Below the pieces are notes generated by a model. It saw only the letters and a program-made list of their open reading frames with translations, was not told the DNA's origin and searched no databases. From positions 1 through 13,485 of the forward strand of contig JALTEW010000021.1 of the NCBI GenBank assembly GCA_027073795.1: 13,485 nucleotides of DNA. Direction: 5' to 3'. Of the stretch, positions 7,514-13,485 are shown piece after piece. A program made the position numbers and the translations under genes. Each line of letters begins with the position of its first letter. Position 1 is the stretch's first letter. This stretch comes from a bacterium (GTDB lineage: Bacteria; Desulfobacterota; S145-22).

Positions 7514-8580
7514 GCAGCACCCGACAGTTCGTTGATACGTTTTGCAATCTCCTCGAGAGGAAGAATTTCATCGGCAAGGCCGTGGTCAACAATGTATTTG
7601 GGCATTCCGTAAACGACGCAGCTTGCTTCATCTTGAGCGAGGCAATAGGCGCCTCTGCGTTTCAGGGCTTGAACGCCTTTGAATCCATCAGAACCCATGC
7701 CGGTCAGGATAATTGAGAGGATGCGGTTAGGGGGAAAGTGTGTAGCGATAGTGCGGAAGAGGACATCCACGGAAGGACGGCAGCTGTTTTCGGGGGGATT
7801 GTCGTTGAGTCCGACGCTGAAGGCGCCGTTTGCCTTTCGAATGACCATATGCCGTCCGCCTGGGGCAATGTAAACTGTACCGTGCTGCAAGGGTTCTCTC
7901 TCTTCAGCTTCTTTGACGTTAAGTCGAGCGTGCTTATTGAGGTTCTCAGCAAGCGATTTTGTAAAGACGGGGGGCATGTGCTGGACGATGAGGATGGGGG
8001 GAAGTTGTGCAGACAAATCGGGTATGAGTTTACTGAGGGCCTTCGGCCCTCCCGTAGAAACGCCGATGGCGACAAGGTCGATTTTTTCCGGTGGATGTCC
8101 CGGGATAGCGGCGGCCTTCGGCTTCGAGGGAACGGTGGCCCGGGTTCCCGCCGCGCGTCCCATCCGTTTCTTTTCGAGGATGACGGTAATATGCTGGCGC
8201 AGGGCGTCGGAGAGTTCTTTTCGGGCCTCCTCGGCGGAGGCGGCGTCCGGCTTGACGATGAAATCGAAGGCACCGGCCTCAAGGGCTTTCAGCGTGATGT
8301 CGGCGTTTTTCCGGTTGGCGCCAGAGACCATGATGACATCGATCTCGGGGTATTGTGCTTTGATTCTTTTTAGAGCGGTGAGGCCGTCCATAACGGGCAT
8401 TTCCACGTCTAGTGTAATGATGTCAGGATGGCAGGTGGCGATTTTATCCAAGGCATCTTGCCCGTTTTTTGCAGTTCCGGCGATTTCCACCTCCTCGAAG
8501 GTACGGAGGATACTCGAGAGGATGATACGATAGGTGACCATGTCGTCAGTGATGAGAATTCTTGCTTTTTCCTTGGTCAT
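7510..8580 (-). CDS. cheB: CheB receptor methylesterase/deamidase with N-terminal receiver
   Basis: A 356-residue two-domain protein. The receiver (about 6-125) has D12/D13, phospho-acceptor D58 (IITLDVEMPVMDG), S86 at the usual Thr/Ser position and K110 (VKP). After a linker (about 140-163), the methylesterase domain carries the catalytic triad S175 (AIGVSTGGPKAL), H201 (IVQHMPP) and D298 (LTGMGSDGF). CheA-dependent phosphorylation should activate removal of methyl groups, and amide groups where present, from receptor glutamates. The start at ATG 8580 is chosen because AAGGAAGAG lies just upstream and the translation begins directly with the receiver fold; an in-frame GTG at 8604, abutting the cheW stop, would add eight residues but has a poorer site. 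The stop overlaps cheR by four bases. Confidence 0.97.
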   Translation of the reverse strand: MTKEKARILITDDMVTYRIILSSILRTFEEVEIAGTAKNGQDALDKIATCHPDIITLDVEMPVMDGLTALKRIKAQYPEIDVIMVSGANRKNADITLKALEAGAFDFIVKPDAASAEEARKELSDALRQHITVILEKKRMGRAAGTRATVPSKPKAAAIPGHPPEKIDLVAIGVSTGGPKALSKLIPDLSAQLPPILIVQHMPPVFTKSLAENLNKHARLNVKEAEEREPLQHGTVYIAPGGRHMVIRKANGAFSVGLNDNPPENSCRPSVDVLFRTIATHFPPNRILSIILTGMGSDGFKGVQALKRRGAYCLAQDEASCVVYGMPKYIVDHGLADEILPLEEIAKRINELSGAA

Positions 8581-8604
8581 GACTCTTCCTTCGCTTGTGA
8601 ACAC

Positions 8605-9084
8605 TTAATTATCACTATTATCCCCCACCAAGAGGAGCTGATTAAGGTTCAAGAGGGTGAGAAGCGTGTCCTTTGTCTTGGCGACACCCCGCACGTACTT
8701 CAGATCACTGATATCCATGTTTGCCGGAGGGGGTTCAATGTCTCCCTTCTCCGCCGTGACCACGTCGCCGATTTCGTCGATGAGGAGCCCTACAGGGTCA
8801 TCAGAGGTTTTTATCCCCATTGAGATGGCGAGGTCCGAAAGCTCAGCATTGGTCTTGATAATCATCAGCCGTGATTGTTCCTGAATCTCCCGCTTTCCTA
8901 ACCCGAGCTTGATCCCCAAATCGATGACGGTGACGACTTGGCCCCGAAGATTGACCAGCCCCCGGATGAATTCGGGCGCCAGCGGGACCTGCGTTATCTC
9001 GAAGTGGGGGTTGATTTCCCGGACTGCAGGAATGGGAAGGCCGAGCAGGGTTTCATTCAGATAGAAGGTGGCGAATTGTTCCAT
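8605..9084 (-). CDS. cheW: CheW coupling protein
   Basis: A 159-residue single CheW domain, the adaptor that links receptor tips to the P5 domain of CheA in signalling arrays. It has the expected beta-barrel pattern: FYLNETLLGLPIPAVREI near the N-terminus, then APEFIRGLVNLRGQVVTVIDL (36-56, with the NLRG-x-VV-x-V-D core) and VGLLIDEIGDVVTAEKGDIEPPP, ending in VRGVAKTKDTLLTLLNLNQLL. Start ATG 9084 has GGAGG seven bases upstream. It lies 47 bp after cheX and 24 bp before cheB. It is the only free-standing CheW in the window, although CheA carries two CheW-like domains of its own, so array contacts need not depend on this protein alone. Confidence 0.97.
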   Translation of the reverse strand: MEQFATFYLNETLLGLPIPAVREINPHFEITQVPLAPEFIRGLVNLRGQVVTVIDLGIKLGLGKREIQEQSRLMIIKTNAELSDLAISMGIKTSDDPVGLLIDEIGDVVTAEKGDIEPPPANMDISDLKYVRGVAKTKDTLLTLLNLNQLLLVGDNSDN

Positions 9085-9131
9085 GATAGTGCCTCCAAGA
9101 TTTGTGGGTTTTCGATTTGGTGGTGCGCCGT

Positions 9132-9599
9132 TCAGGATGTCTCCGTGAAACTGACCTCCACTACGTAGGGCCCCACCTCCGTGGAAAACGGGATGACGAT
9201 GGTGGGACCGCTTCCGATGTGGGAGATGGAGTGGTTCTTGCCGATGACGACGGTGGGTAGTGCCATCTCGAAGTGGAAGCCGTTGTCGCCCAGTTCCTTT
9301 CGCGCCCCGCCGGAAATCATGTTGGTGATTTCCCCCACGGCGTCTTCTACGTCCTTGTTCAGGGCGGTTATCTTCTCACCTAACATATTGGAGACAGCTT
9401 TCAGGATGCACGATTCCGAGAAACTCACGGCGAAGGAACCGGTCTGCTCCCCGGCGAGCCCAAGGATACCCGAGACATCCCCGATGGCCTTGTTGTCCTT
9501 TTTGACATATGGTGACCCCGGAGATGAGGGAAGCATGCACATAGTTTCAAGGACGGACACAGTGGCGTTGATGAATGGGTTGATGAATGTAGCATTCAC
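9132..9599 (-). CDS. cheX: CheX-type CheY-P phosphatase
   Basis: A 155-residue protein of the CheC/CheX/FliY phosphatase family, CheX-like in its length, single active site and N-terminus (ATFINPFINATVSVLETM). The signature E-x-x-N pair is E90/N93 in DAVGEITNMISGGARKEL; these residues position water to hydrolyse the aspartyl phosphate of CheY. CheX homologues act as dimers in the cytoplasm. The frame is open further upstream to an ATG at 9650, but that would add a basic 17-residue tail overlapping the receptor gene. GTG 9599, preceded by AGGAAGGGA (9606-9614), gives a family-typical N-terminus and length, so it is chosen. It starts 22 bp after the first receptor. No CheZ, CheC or CheD is seen, so this is the main candidate for signal termination here. 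Confidence 0.93.
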   Translation of the reverse strand: MNATFINPFINATVSVLETMCMLPSSPGSPYVKKDNKAIGDVSGILGLAGEQTGSFAVSFSESCILKAVSNMLGEKITALNKDVEDAVGEITNMISGGARKELGDNGFHFEMALPTVVIGKNHSISHIGSGPTIVIPFSTEVGPYVVEVSFTETS

Positions 9600-9621
9600 T
9601 TTTTTTCCCTTCCTTTTCCCT

Positions 9622-12009
9622 TTATTTCTGGAACCGCTTGACGGTCTCAAGCAGCTTTTCCGACAACTGGGCCAGTTCCTTGGCGGCGCGGGCCGACTCT
9701 GTGATCCCTTGGGCGGTCTGCTGACTTACCGTCATGATTCCATCCACGTTCTTAGTGATTTCGCCCACTGCTGCCGATTGCTCCTGCGCTGCCGCTGCAA
9801 TTCCCGTCACCATCTCCGCTGTATTGCCCGCCTTTGCCACGATTTCCTCAAGGGAGGTGCCTGCCTTGCCTGCCAGTGCTGTGGCTTCCGAAACCTCCTT
9901 GAGCGTTTTTTCAATCATTTCTACTGCCTGCCGAATTCCCTCCTGGATCTGGTCGATAGCCTCTCCCACGCTCTCTGTGGATTCCGCTGTCTGCTTCGCC
10001 AGTTCTTTGACCTCGCCCGCCACCACGGCAAACCCTTTTCCGGCCTCTCCTGCCGAAGCAGCCTCAATGGTGGCGTTGAGCGCCAGAAGATTGGTCTGAT
10101 CTGCAATGTCGCTAATCACGTCAATCACCTTGTCAATTTCCCGACTTTTCTCCGCCAGGGTTTTCACAGAATTCGCCACCTTCTGGGTGGTTTCAGCCAG
10201 GTTCTGAATCTTTTTCACCGACTCGTCCACCACCTCATTCCCCTGCGTGGCCACGTCTCGAGCCTCCTGAGAATGATCGGCCGCCTCCTGCGCATTCTTG
10301 GCAACTTCGGCAATGGTGGCGTTCATTTCCTCTACCGCTGCTGCAACCTGATTGGCCTGGGCTGATTGTTCCTCTGCCCCCGCCGCAATCTCTTCCGACT
10401 GGGAGGAGAGCACCTCTGCCGCCGCGGCGACCTGGTTGGCCACCTCCTGAACCTTTCCCGCAACCTCAAGAAGAAGCTGCTGGTTTTCCTCAATGATTCT
10501 TTGTCCCCTTTTCTGCTCTGTGATGTCTGCCGCCATGCCCATCGCACCCGTGATTTCCCCATTGAGGTCCCTTAGGGGTGCAACGGTTGCTTGAAGCACT
10601 AACTCGCCTATTTTCAGCTCTCGTGTGACGGGTTTGCCCGATTTCATGGCCTGTTGGGCCATTTCCCGGGTTTCAGGGTCCACGGCTTCGCCGAGATCCA
10701 TTCCGATTTTCGCCTTTGCCTTTGAATGCTCATTCGCGAAGGTAATTTTCAGGTCTTTATCCACGGTCCAGAAGGGCAGCGGAATGCCGTTTTTAATGGA
10801 TTCTCCCTGCCCGATGACGCCGTTCAGCATTTCTCTTAATGCCTGTGCCATCTGGCCGGTTTCATCTTTACCTTTGACCGTGATTTGCCTGTTGAGTTCA
10901 CCGGACGCGATGGCCCTTGAATCTTCAAGGATTTGCTTAATGGGGCGGGCGATGTTAAGAGAGGCAAGCAAGGCAATAAGAATAGCGGCAATGAAGATTA
11001 AAGCCCCGGTTAGGAAGGTTATTCTACGGATGGCATGGATGGGAGCAAAGGCCTCCGCTTTTGAGATATCGGTGATGAGCGCCCATGGTTTCCCTCCGGT
11101 CAGAGACAAGGGAGCATAGGCAGAAATGACCTTTTGCCCCAGGTAGTTTTTTATTCTTTTGATACCCGTTTTTCCGGAAAGGGCTGCACGGGCAGCCAAG
11201 GTGTCTACCTTGCCATCTTTGGGGTTTTTCAAGGAAGTTAAGACACTCCTGTTTTTTGGGTCCAGATGGGAATTAGAGCGCATCAGCATATCAGGGCCGA
11301 CGAGATAGATTTCCTCTGTTTTGCCAAGGTGCACCCCTTTCCATAGAATTGTGTTAATTAACGAGGGGGGGAGGCTGGCAGCCATGGCCCCCATGTAATC
11401 GTGGGGGTTGTAAAGCAAGGTGGGCTGGTTGCCATTGACAATGGGGATAATGATGAACATCCTGGGTTTCCCCCCCGCTGGCGGGTAGAGAAACATGTCG
11501 GTGATGAAAGGTTTTTTGGTTTTGGAGACGAACAAAAACCCCTTTGCAAGGGGTGAGTTGTTTAGTGAGCTAGACAAAAGATTGGTTCCGAGTTCGCTGT
11601 TTTTTGCGTGGGATGCAATGACGTTGCCTTTGTCGTCTATAAACATATAATCATCTAATTTGTATTGTTTTGATATGGCATCCATATTTGCTTGCAATGA
11701 GATCGTCAGGGCTTTGTAAACCTCTGATTTCGTTCCATGCCCAAGGTTAAAGGCGCGATCAAATTTTGCAAAGGTGTATCTGAGGCCTCCCGTTTGGGTG
11801 AGAGAAGCAAGGTTATTTTCAAGATCTGTGAAGTAAGATTCAAGTTCTCCTTTCTTTACATCCCTTACGGATGAAAACTCGCTAAAGATTCTTTCTGAAA
11901 GGGCATCGATACTTTTTCTCATGGTAATGGTTCCAAGAATAAGGGAAGGGACCACAGCTGCTATCAGAAAAAGGATGACCAGCCTTGTTTTTATTGATAG
12001 ATTTCGCAT
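9622..12009 (-). CDS. Methyl-accepting chemotaxis protein: dCache, HAMP, PAS and signalling domains
   Basis: A 795-residue receptor, first gene of the operon. TM1 lies at about 10-29 and TM2 at about 330-350; the roughly 300-residue periplasmic part between them has dCache-type features ([17 protein letters not shown], then [17 protein letters not shown], then [20 protein letters not shown]). HAMP follows (about 351-403), then a PAS domain (about 405-500) starting [19 protein letters not shown] and ending [10 protein letters not shown], then the coiled-coil hairpin with its tip at about 634-675. The ligand is unknown. The PAS shows no obvious haem or flavin signature and might sense redox or simply transmit. 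The C-terminus (KRFQK) has no CheR/CheB tethering peptide. ATG 12009 is preceded by AAGGAGG four bases away. A sigma-54 type promoter lies about 195 bp upstream. Confidence 0.96.
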   Translation of the reverse strand: MRNLSIKTRLVILFLIAAVVPSLILGTITMRKSIDALSERIFSEFSSVRDVKKGELESYFTDLENNLASLTQTGGLRYTFAKFDRAFNLGHGTKSEVYKALTISLQANMDAISKQYKLDDYMFIDDKGNVIASHAKNSELGTNLLSSSLNNSPLAKGFLFVSKTKKPFITDMFLYPPAGGKPRMFIIIPIVNGNQPTLLYNPHDYMGAMAASLPPSLINTILWKGVHLGKTEEIYLVGPDMLMRSNSHLDPKNRSVLTSLKNPKDGKVDTLAARAALSGKTGIKRIKNYLGQKVISAYAPLSLTGGKPWALITDISKAEAFAPIHAIRRITFLTGALIFIAAILIALLASLNIARPIKQILEDSRAIASGELNRQITVKGKDETGQMAQALREMLNGVIGQGESIKNGIPLPFWTVDKDLKITFANEHSKAKAKIGMDLGEAVDPETREMAQQAMKSGKPVTRELKIGELVLQATVAPLRDLNGEITGAMGMAADITEQKRGQRIIEENQQLLLEVAGKVQEVANQVAAAAEVLSSQSEEIAAGAEEQSAQANQVAAAVEEMNATIAEVAKNAQEAADHSQEARDVATQGNEVVDESVKKIQNLAETTQKVANSVKTLAEKSREIDKVIDVISDIADQTNLLALNATIEAASAGEAGKGFAVVAGEVKELAKQTAESTESVGEAIDQIQEGIRQAVEMIEKTLKEVSEATALAGKAGTSLEEIVAKAGNTAEMVTGIAAAAQEQSAAVGEITKNVDGIMTVSQQTAQGITESARAAKELAQLSEKLLETVKRFQK

Positions 12010-12043
12010 ATCGCCTCCTTTGTGTTAAGGGTTTTTCATTGCT

Positions 12044-12065
12044 CAGACAGTGTTAATTCTGTCTG
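12044..12065. promoter_or_regulatory. Palindrome in the leader of the chemosensory operon
   Basis: CAGACAG at 12044-12050 and CTGTCTG at 12059-12065 form a perfect 7-bp inverted repeat around an AT-rich 8-bp centre. It lies 35-56 bp upstream of the first receptor start codon, within the predicted transcribed leader. It could be an operator for a dimeric regulator or an RNA hairpin upstream of the ribosome binding site. No U-run follows, so it is not a terminator. Confidence 0.4.
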
Positions 12066-12078
12066 CGTCAAAATTCCT

Positions 12079-12205
12079 GACAAAAGAGTCAAAATAACTT
12101 CTCCCCCTTGCAGTTGCTGGCGCGACATTTCCCTTTTAGATGCCTGTTCCTTTTCAATAATTCAAATACCTCCCTCCATTAGAGAAGATATTTGACTCTT
12201 TTGTC
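12079..12205. repeat. Perfect 15-bp inverted repeat pair, 97 bp apart
   Basis: GACAAAAGAGTCAAA at 12079-12093 recurs exactly, in inverted orientation, at 12191-12205 (TTTGACTCTTTTGTC). The copies are separated by 97 bp and matching stops at both ends. The right copy starts at the last base of the sigma-54 type promoter element and covers its predicted start-site region; the left copy is in the predicted leader. The arrangement suggests two binding sites for one regulator, possibly with DNA looping, or long-range pairing in the transcript. Confidence 0.6.
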
Positions 12206-12220
12206 GCAAAACCTGTGCCA
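12205..12220 (-). promoter_or_regulatory. Sigma-54 (RpoN) type promoter for the chemosensory operon
   Basis: The minus strand reads TGGCACAGGTTTTGCG. Compared with the consensus TGGCACR-N4-TTGCW, it matches everywhere except the last base, and the GG and GC pairs are exactly 12 bp apart. The start site would be near 12194, giving a leader of roughly 185 nt before ATG 12009. Sigma-54 promoters need an AAA+ activator and are common for motility genes in Desulfobacterota-like bacteria. No upstream activator site was recognised with certainty. The call is by eye from consensus. Confidence 0.55.
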
Positions 12221-12248
12221 TATAAACTCAGCCTCCGGCTTAAAGTGT

Positions 12249-12278
12249 TTGTCACGGTGGGAAGGTTTGTGTTATAGT
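12249..12278 (+). promoter_or_regulatory. Sigma-70 type promoter for the radical SAM gene
   Basis: TTGTCA (12249-12254) and TATAGT (12273-12278) are each one base from the -35 and -10 consensus, spaced 18 bp apart, with an extended -10 TG at 12270-12271. Transcription would start near 12285, leaving a very short leader of about 15 nt that contains AAGGAGAG (12288-12294) before ATG 12300. The call is by eye from consensus. Confidence 0.5.
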
Positions 12279-12299
12279 TAAGGGAAAAAGGAGAGTCTC

Positions 12300-13484
12300 A
12301 TGATCGGTATTTCAAAACTCTATTGCGGCGTGGTGGAGCCTTCGGACCCACTTCGTTACGGGAGGGATTCTTCGAAACTTCCCTCCCATCTCCTTCAGTT
12401 TTCGCGTGACAAAAAGCCGGTGGTTGTGTGGAATGTGACCCGGCGGTGTAACCTGAAATGTGTGCACTGTTACTCTCAATCTCAGAACATTGACTATCCG
12501 GGTGAATTGACAACCGAGGAGGGCAAGGCCCTGCTCGATGACCTTGCCGATTTTGGCGCTCCCGTTATCCTCTTTTCCGGGGGAGAGCCAACGACTCGCA
12601 AGGACCTTTTTGAACTGGCGGACTACGCCCGAAATAAAGGGATGCGCGCGGTGATTTCCACCAACGGCACCCTGATTACCAAGGAAATGGCGAGGAAGCT
12701 GAAGGAAATTGGTTTATCCTACGTTGGGGTGAGCTTGGATGGGATGAAGGAAACCAATGATAAGTTCCGGGGTGTAGCGGGTGCCTTCGACGCGGCCTTG
12801 CGGGGAATACACAACTGCAAGGAAGAAGGAATAAAGGTAGGGTTGAGATTTACCATGAACCGGAGAAACGCCCAAGATATTCCTGAAATCTTCAAACTCC
12901 TGGAGCGGGAAAGAATTCCGCGCATCTGTTTCTACCATCTGGTCTATGCCGGTCGTGGTACAGCACTTGTCAAGGAAGACCTGAGTCACGAGGAGACGCG
13001 CAAGGTTGTGGATTTGATTATGGATGAGACGAAGCGGCTCCATGATAAGGGGTTTCCCGCAGAGGTGCTTACGGTAGATAACCACGCTGATGGTCCCTAT
13101 CTCTACCTCAGGTTGAAAAAGGAAAACCCAAAGCGGGCGGAAGATGTCCTGGAATTGCTGAAGATGAACCAGGGAAACAGCTCTGGCAATGGGATCGGGT
13201 GTGTGAGCTGGGATGGCGAGGTCTACGCCGACCAGTTCTGGCGGCACACTTCCTTTGGGAATGTTCGCCAAAGGCCTTTCAGTGAGATATGGACGGATAC
13301 GTCCAATGAGTTGATGGCTAAATTGAAGGATAAGCGGCCGTATGTTAAGGGCCGATGTGCGAAATGCCAGTGGTTGGATATCTGCGGTGGAAACTTCAGG
13401 GTGCGTGCCGAAGCAGTTACGGGAGACCTCTGGGCGCCGGACCCTGCCTGTTACCTGACGGATGAGGAAATTGGGATTAAATAA
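12300..13484 (+). CDS. ahbC: Radical SAM/SPASM heme-biosynthesis protein, probable 12,18-didecarboxysiroheme deacetylase
   Basis: A 394-residue enzyme of the AhbC/AhbD/NirJ group. The radical SAM cluster is bound by C50, C54 and C57 (TRRCNLKCVHCY) and the AdoMet-binding GGEP is at 94-97. C301, C353, C356, C362 and C384 form a SPASM-type C-terminal region for an auxiliary 4Fe-4S cluster. The N-terminus MIGISKLYCG followed by DPLRYGR, and the C-terminal VTGDLWAPDPACYLTDEE, are typical of this group. AhbC removes the two acetate side chains of 12,18-didecarboxysiroheme, giving Fe-coproporphyrin III, in the oxygen-independent siroheme-dependent heme route. NirJ (heme d1) resembles it closely, but as I recall it lacks the Cys equivalent to C301; AhbD (heme synthase) is a second alternative. 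Start ATG 12300 has AAGGAGAG just upstream; the TAA ends one base before the window edge. It is transcribed divergently from the chemosensory operon, with no other ahb gene visible. Confidence 0.85.
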   Translation: MIGISKLYCGVVEPSDPLRYGRDSSKLPSHLLQFSRDKKPVVVWNVTRRCNLKCVHCYSQSQNIDYPGELTTEEGKALLDDLADFGAPVILFSGGEPTTRKDLFELADYARNKGMRAVISTNGTLITKEMARKLKEIGLSYVGVSLDGMKETNDKFRGVAGAFDAALRGIHNCKEEGIKVGLRFTMNRRNAQDIPEIFKLLERERIPRICFYHLVYAGRGTALVKEDLSHEETRKVVDLIMDETKRLHDKGFPAEVLTVDNHADGPYLYLRLKKENPKRAEDVLELLKMNQGNSSGNGIGCVSWDGEVYADQFWRHTSFGNVRQRPFSEIWTDTSNELMAKLKDKRPYVKGRCAKCQWLDICGGNFRVRAEAVTGDLWAPDPACYLTDEEIGIK

Positions 13485-13485
13485 G

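Noticed and set aside
7510..8604. GTG at 8604 as the cheB start
   Set aside because: It abuts the cheW stop and would add eight residues outside the receiver fold; ATG 8580 has a purine-rich site just upstream.
9132..9650. Longer cheX with an ATG start at 9650
   Set aside because: It would add a basic tail of 17 residues overlapping the receptor gene. GTG 9599 has a ribosome binding site and gives the family-typical N-terminus and length.
9181..10365. 394-codon open frame on the plus strand
   Set aside because: It lies antisense to cheX and the signalling domain of the first receptor. Its Cys/His/Phe/Arg-rich product is what the reverse frame of an Ala/Glu/Gln/Lys-rich coiled coil gives, with no recognisable domain and no good ribosome binding site.
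12191..12226. Sigma-70 promoter for the heme gene built from TTGACT (12192) and TATAAA (12221)
   Set aside because: The spacer would be 23 bp, too long. The TTGTCA/TATAGT pair at 12249-12278 is better spaced and closer to the gene.
12230..12240. AGCC-TCC-GGCT mini-dyad
   Set aside because: Only four paired bases with a three-base loop; expected by chance and not placed at a promoter element.

Overview
The window carries an almost complete chemosensory (chemotaxis-type) operon on the minus strand, running from about 12.2 kb down past position 1, and one divergent plus-strand gene for a radical SAM/SPASM enzyme of the alternative heme pathway (best match AhbC). The siroheme-dependent (ahb) heme route is typical of strict anaerobes, especially sulfate-reducing Desulfobacterota and methanogens. 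The bacterial chemosensory set, a hybrid CheA with a receiver domain, an HDOD gene in the operon and medium GC content fit a Desulfobacterota-like anaerobe. This is an inference, not an identification.

Order in the direction of transcription: a two-transmembrane receptor with dCache, HAMP, PAS and signalling domains (12009-9622); CheX phosphatase (9599-9132); CheW (9084-8605); CheB (8580-7510); CheR (7513-6680, ATGA overlap with cheB); a second receptor with a PilJ-type sensor (6652-4742); an unusually long CheA with HPt, an unassigned domain, P3, P4, two CheW-like domains and REC (4737-1612); an HDOD protein (1576-698); a CheY close to the enterobacterial one (579-199); and the start of a HEAT-repeat protein (183 to beyond position 1). 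Spacing is tight throughout except for 118 bp between the HDOD gene and cheY, which contains two hairpin-forming dyads.

The set is nearly self-contained: two receptors, a coupling protein, a kinase, the CheR/CheB adaptation pair, a CheX phosphatase and CheY as diffusible output, plus a second receiver fused to the kinase. HDOD and HEAT proteins are less usual members. No flagellar or pilus structural genes are present, so whether the output is flagellar, pilus-based or non-motility cannot be decided from this window.

The 290-bp divergent intergenic region (12010-12299) is the most information-rich non-coding stretch. It holds a strong sigma-54 type -24/-12 element pointing toward the chemosensory operon, a good extended -10 sigma-70 type promoter pointing toward the heme gene, a perfect 15-bp inverted repeat with copies 97 bp apart (one overlapping the sigma-54 element), and a 7-bp-arm palindrome in the predicted leader. 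I saw no tRNA, rRNA, CRISPR array, insertion sequence or attachment site. I did not find a clearly new system. The most unusual points are the CheA architecture and the regulatory layout of the divergent region.
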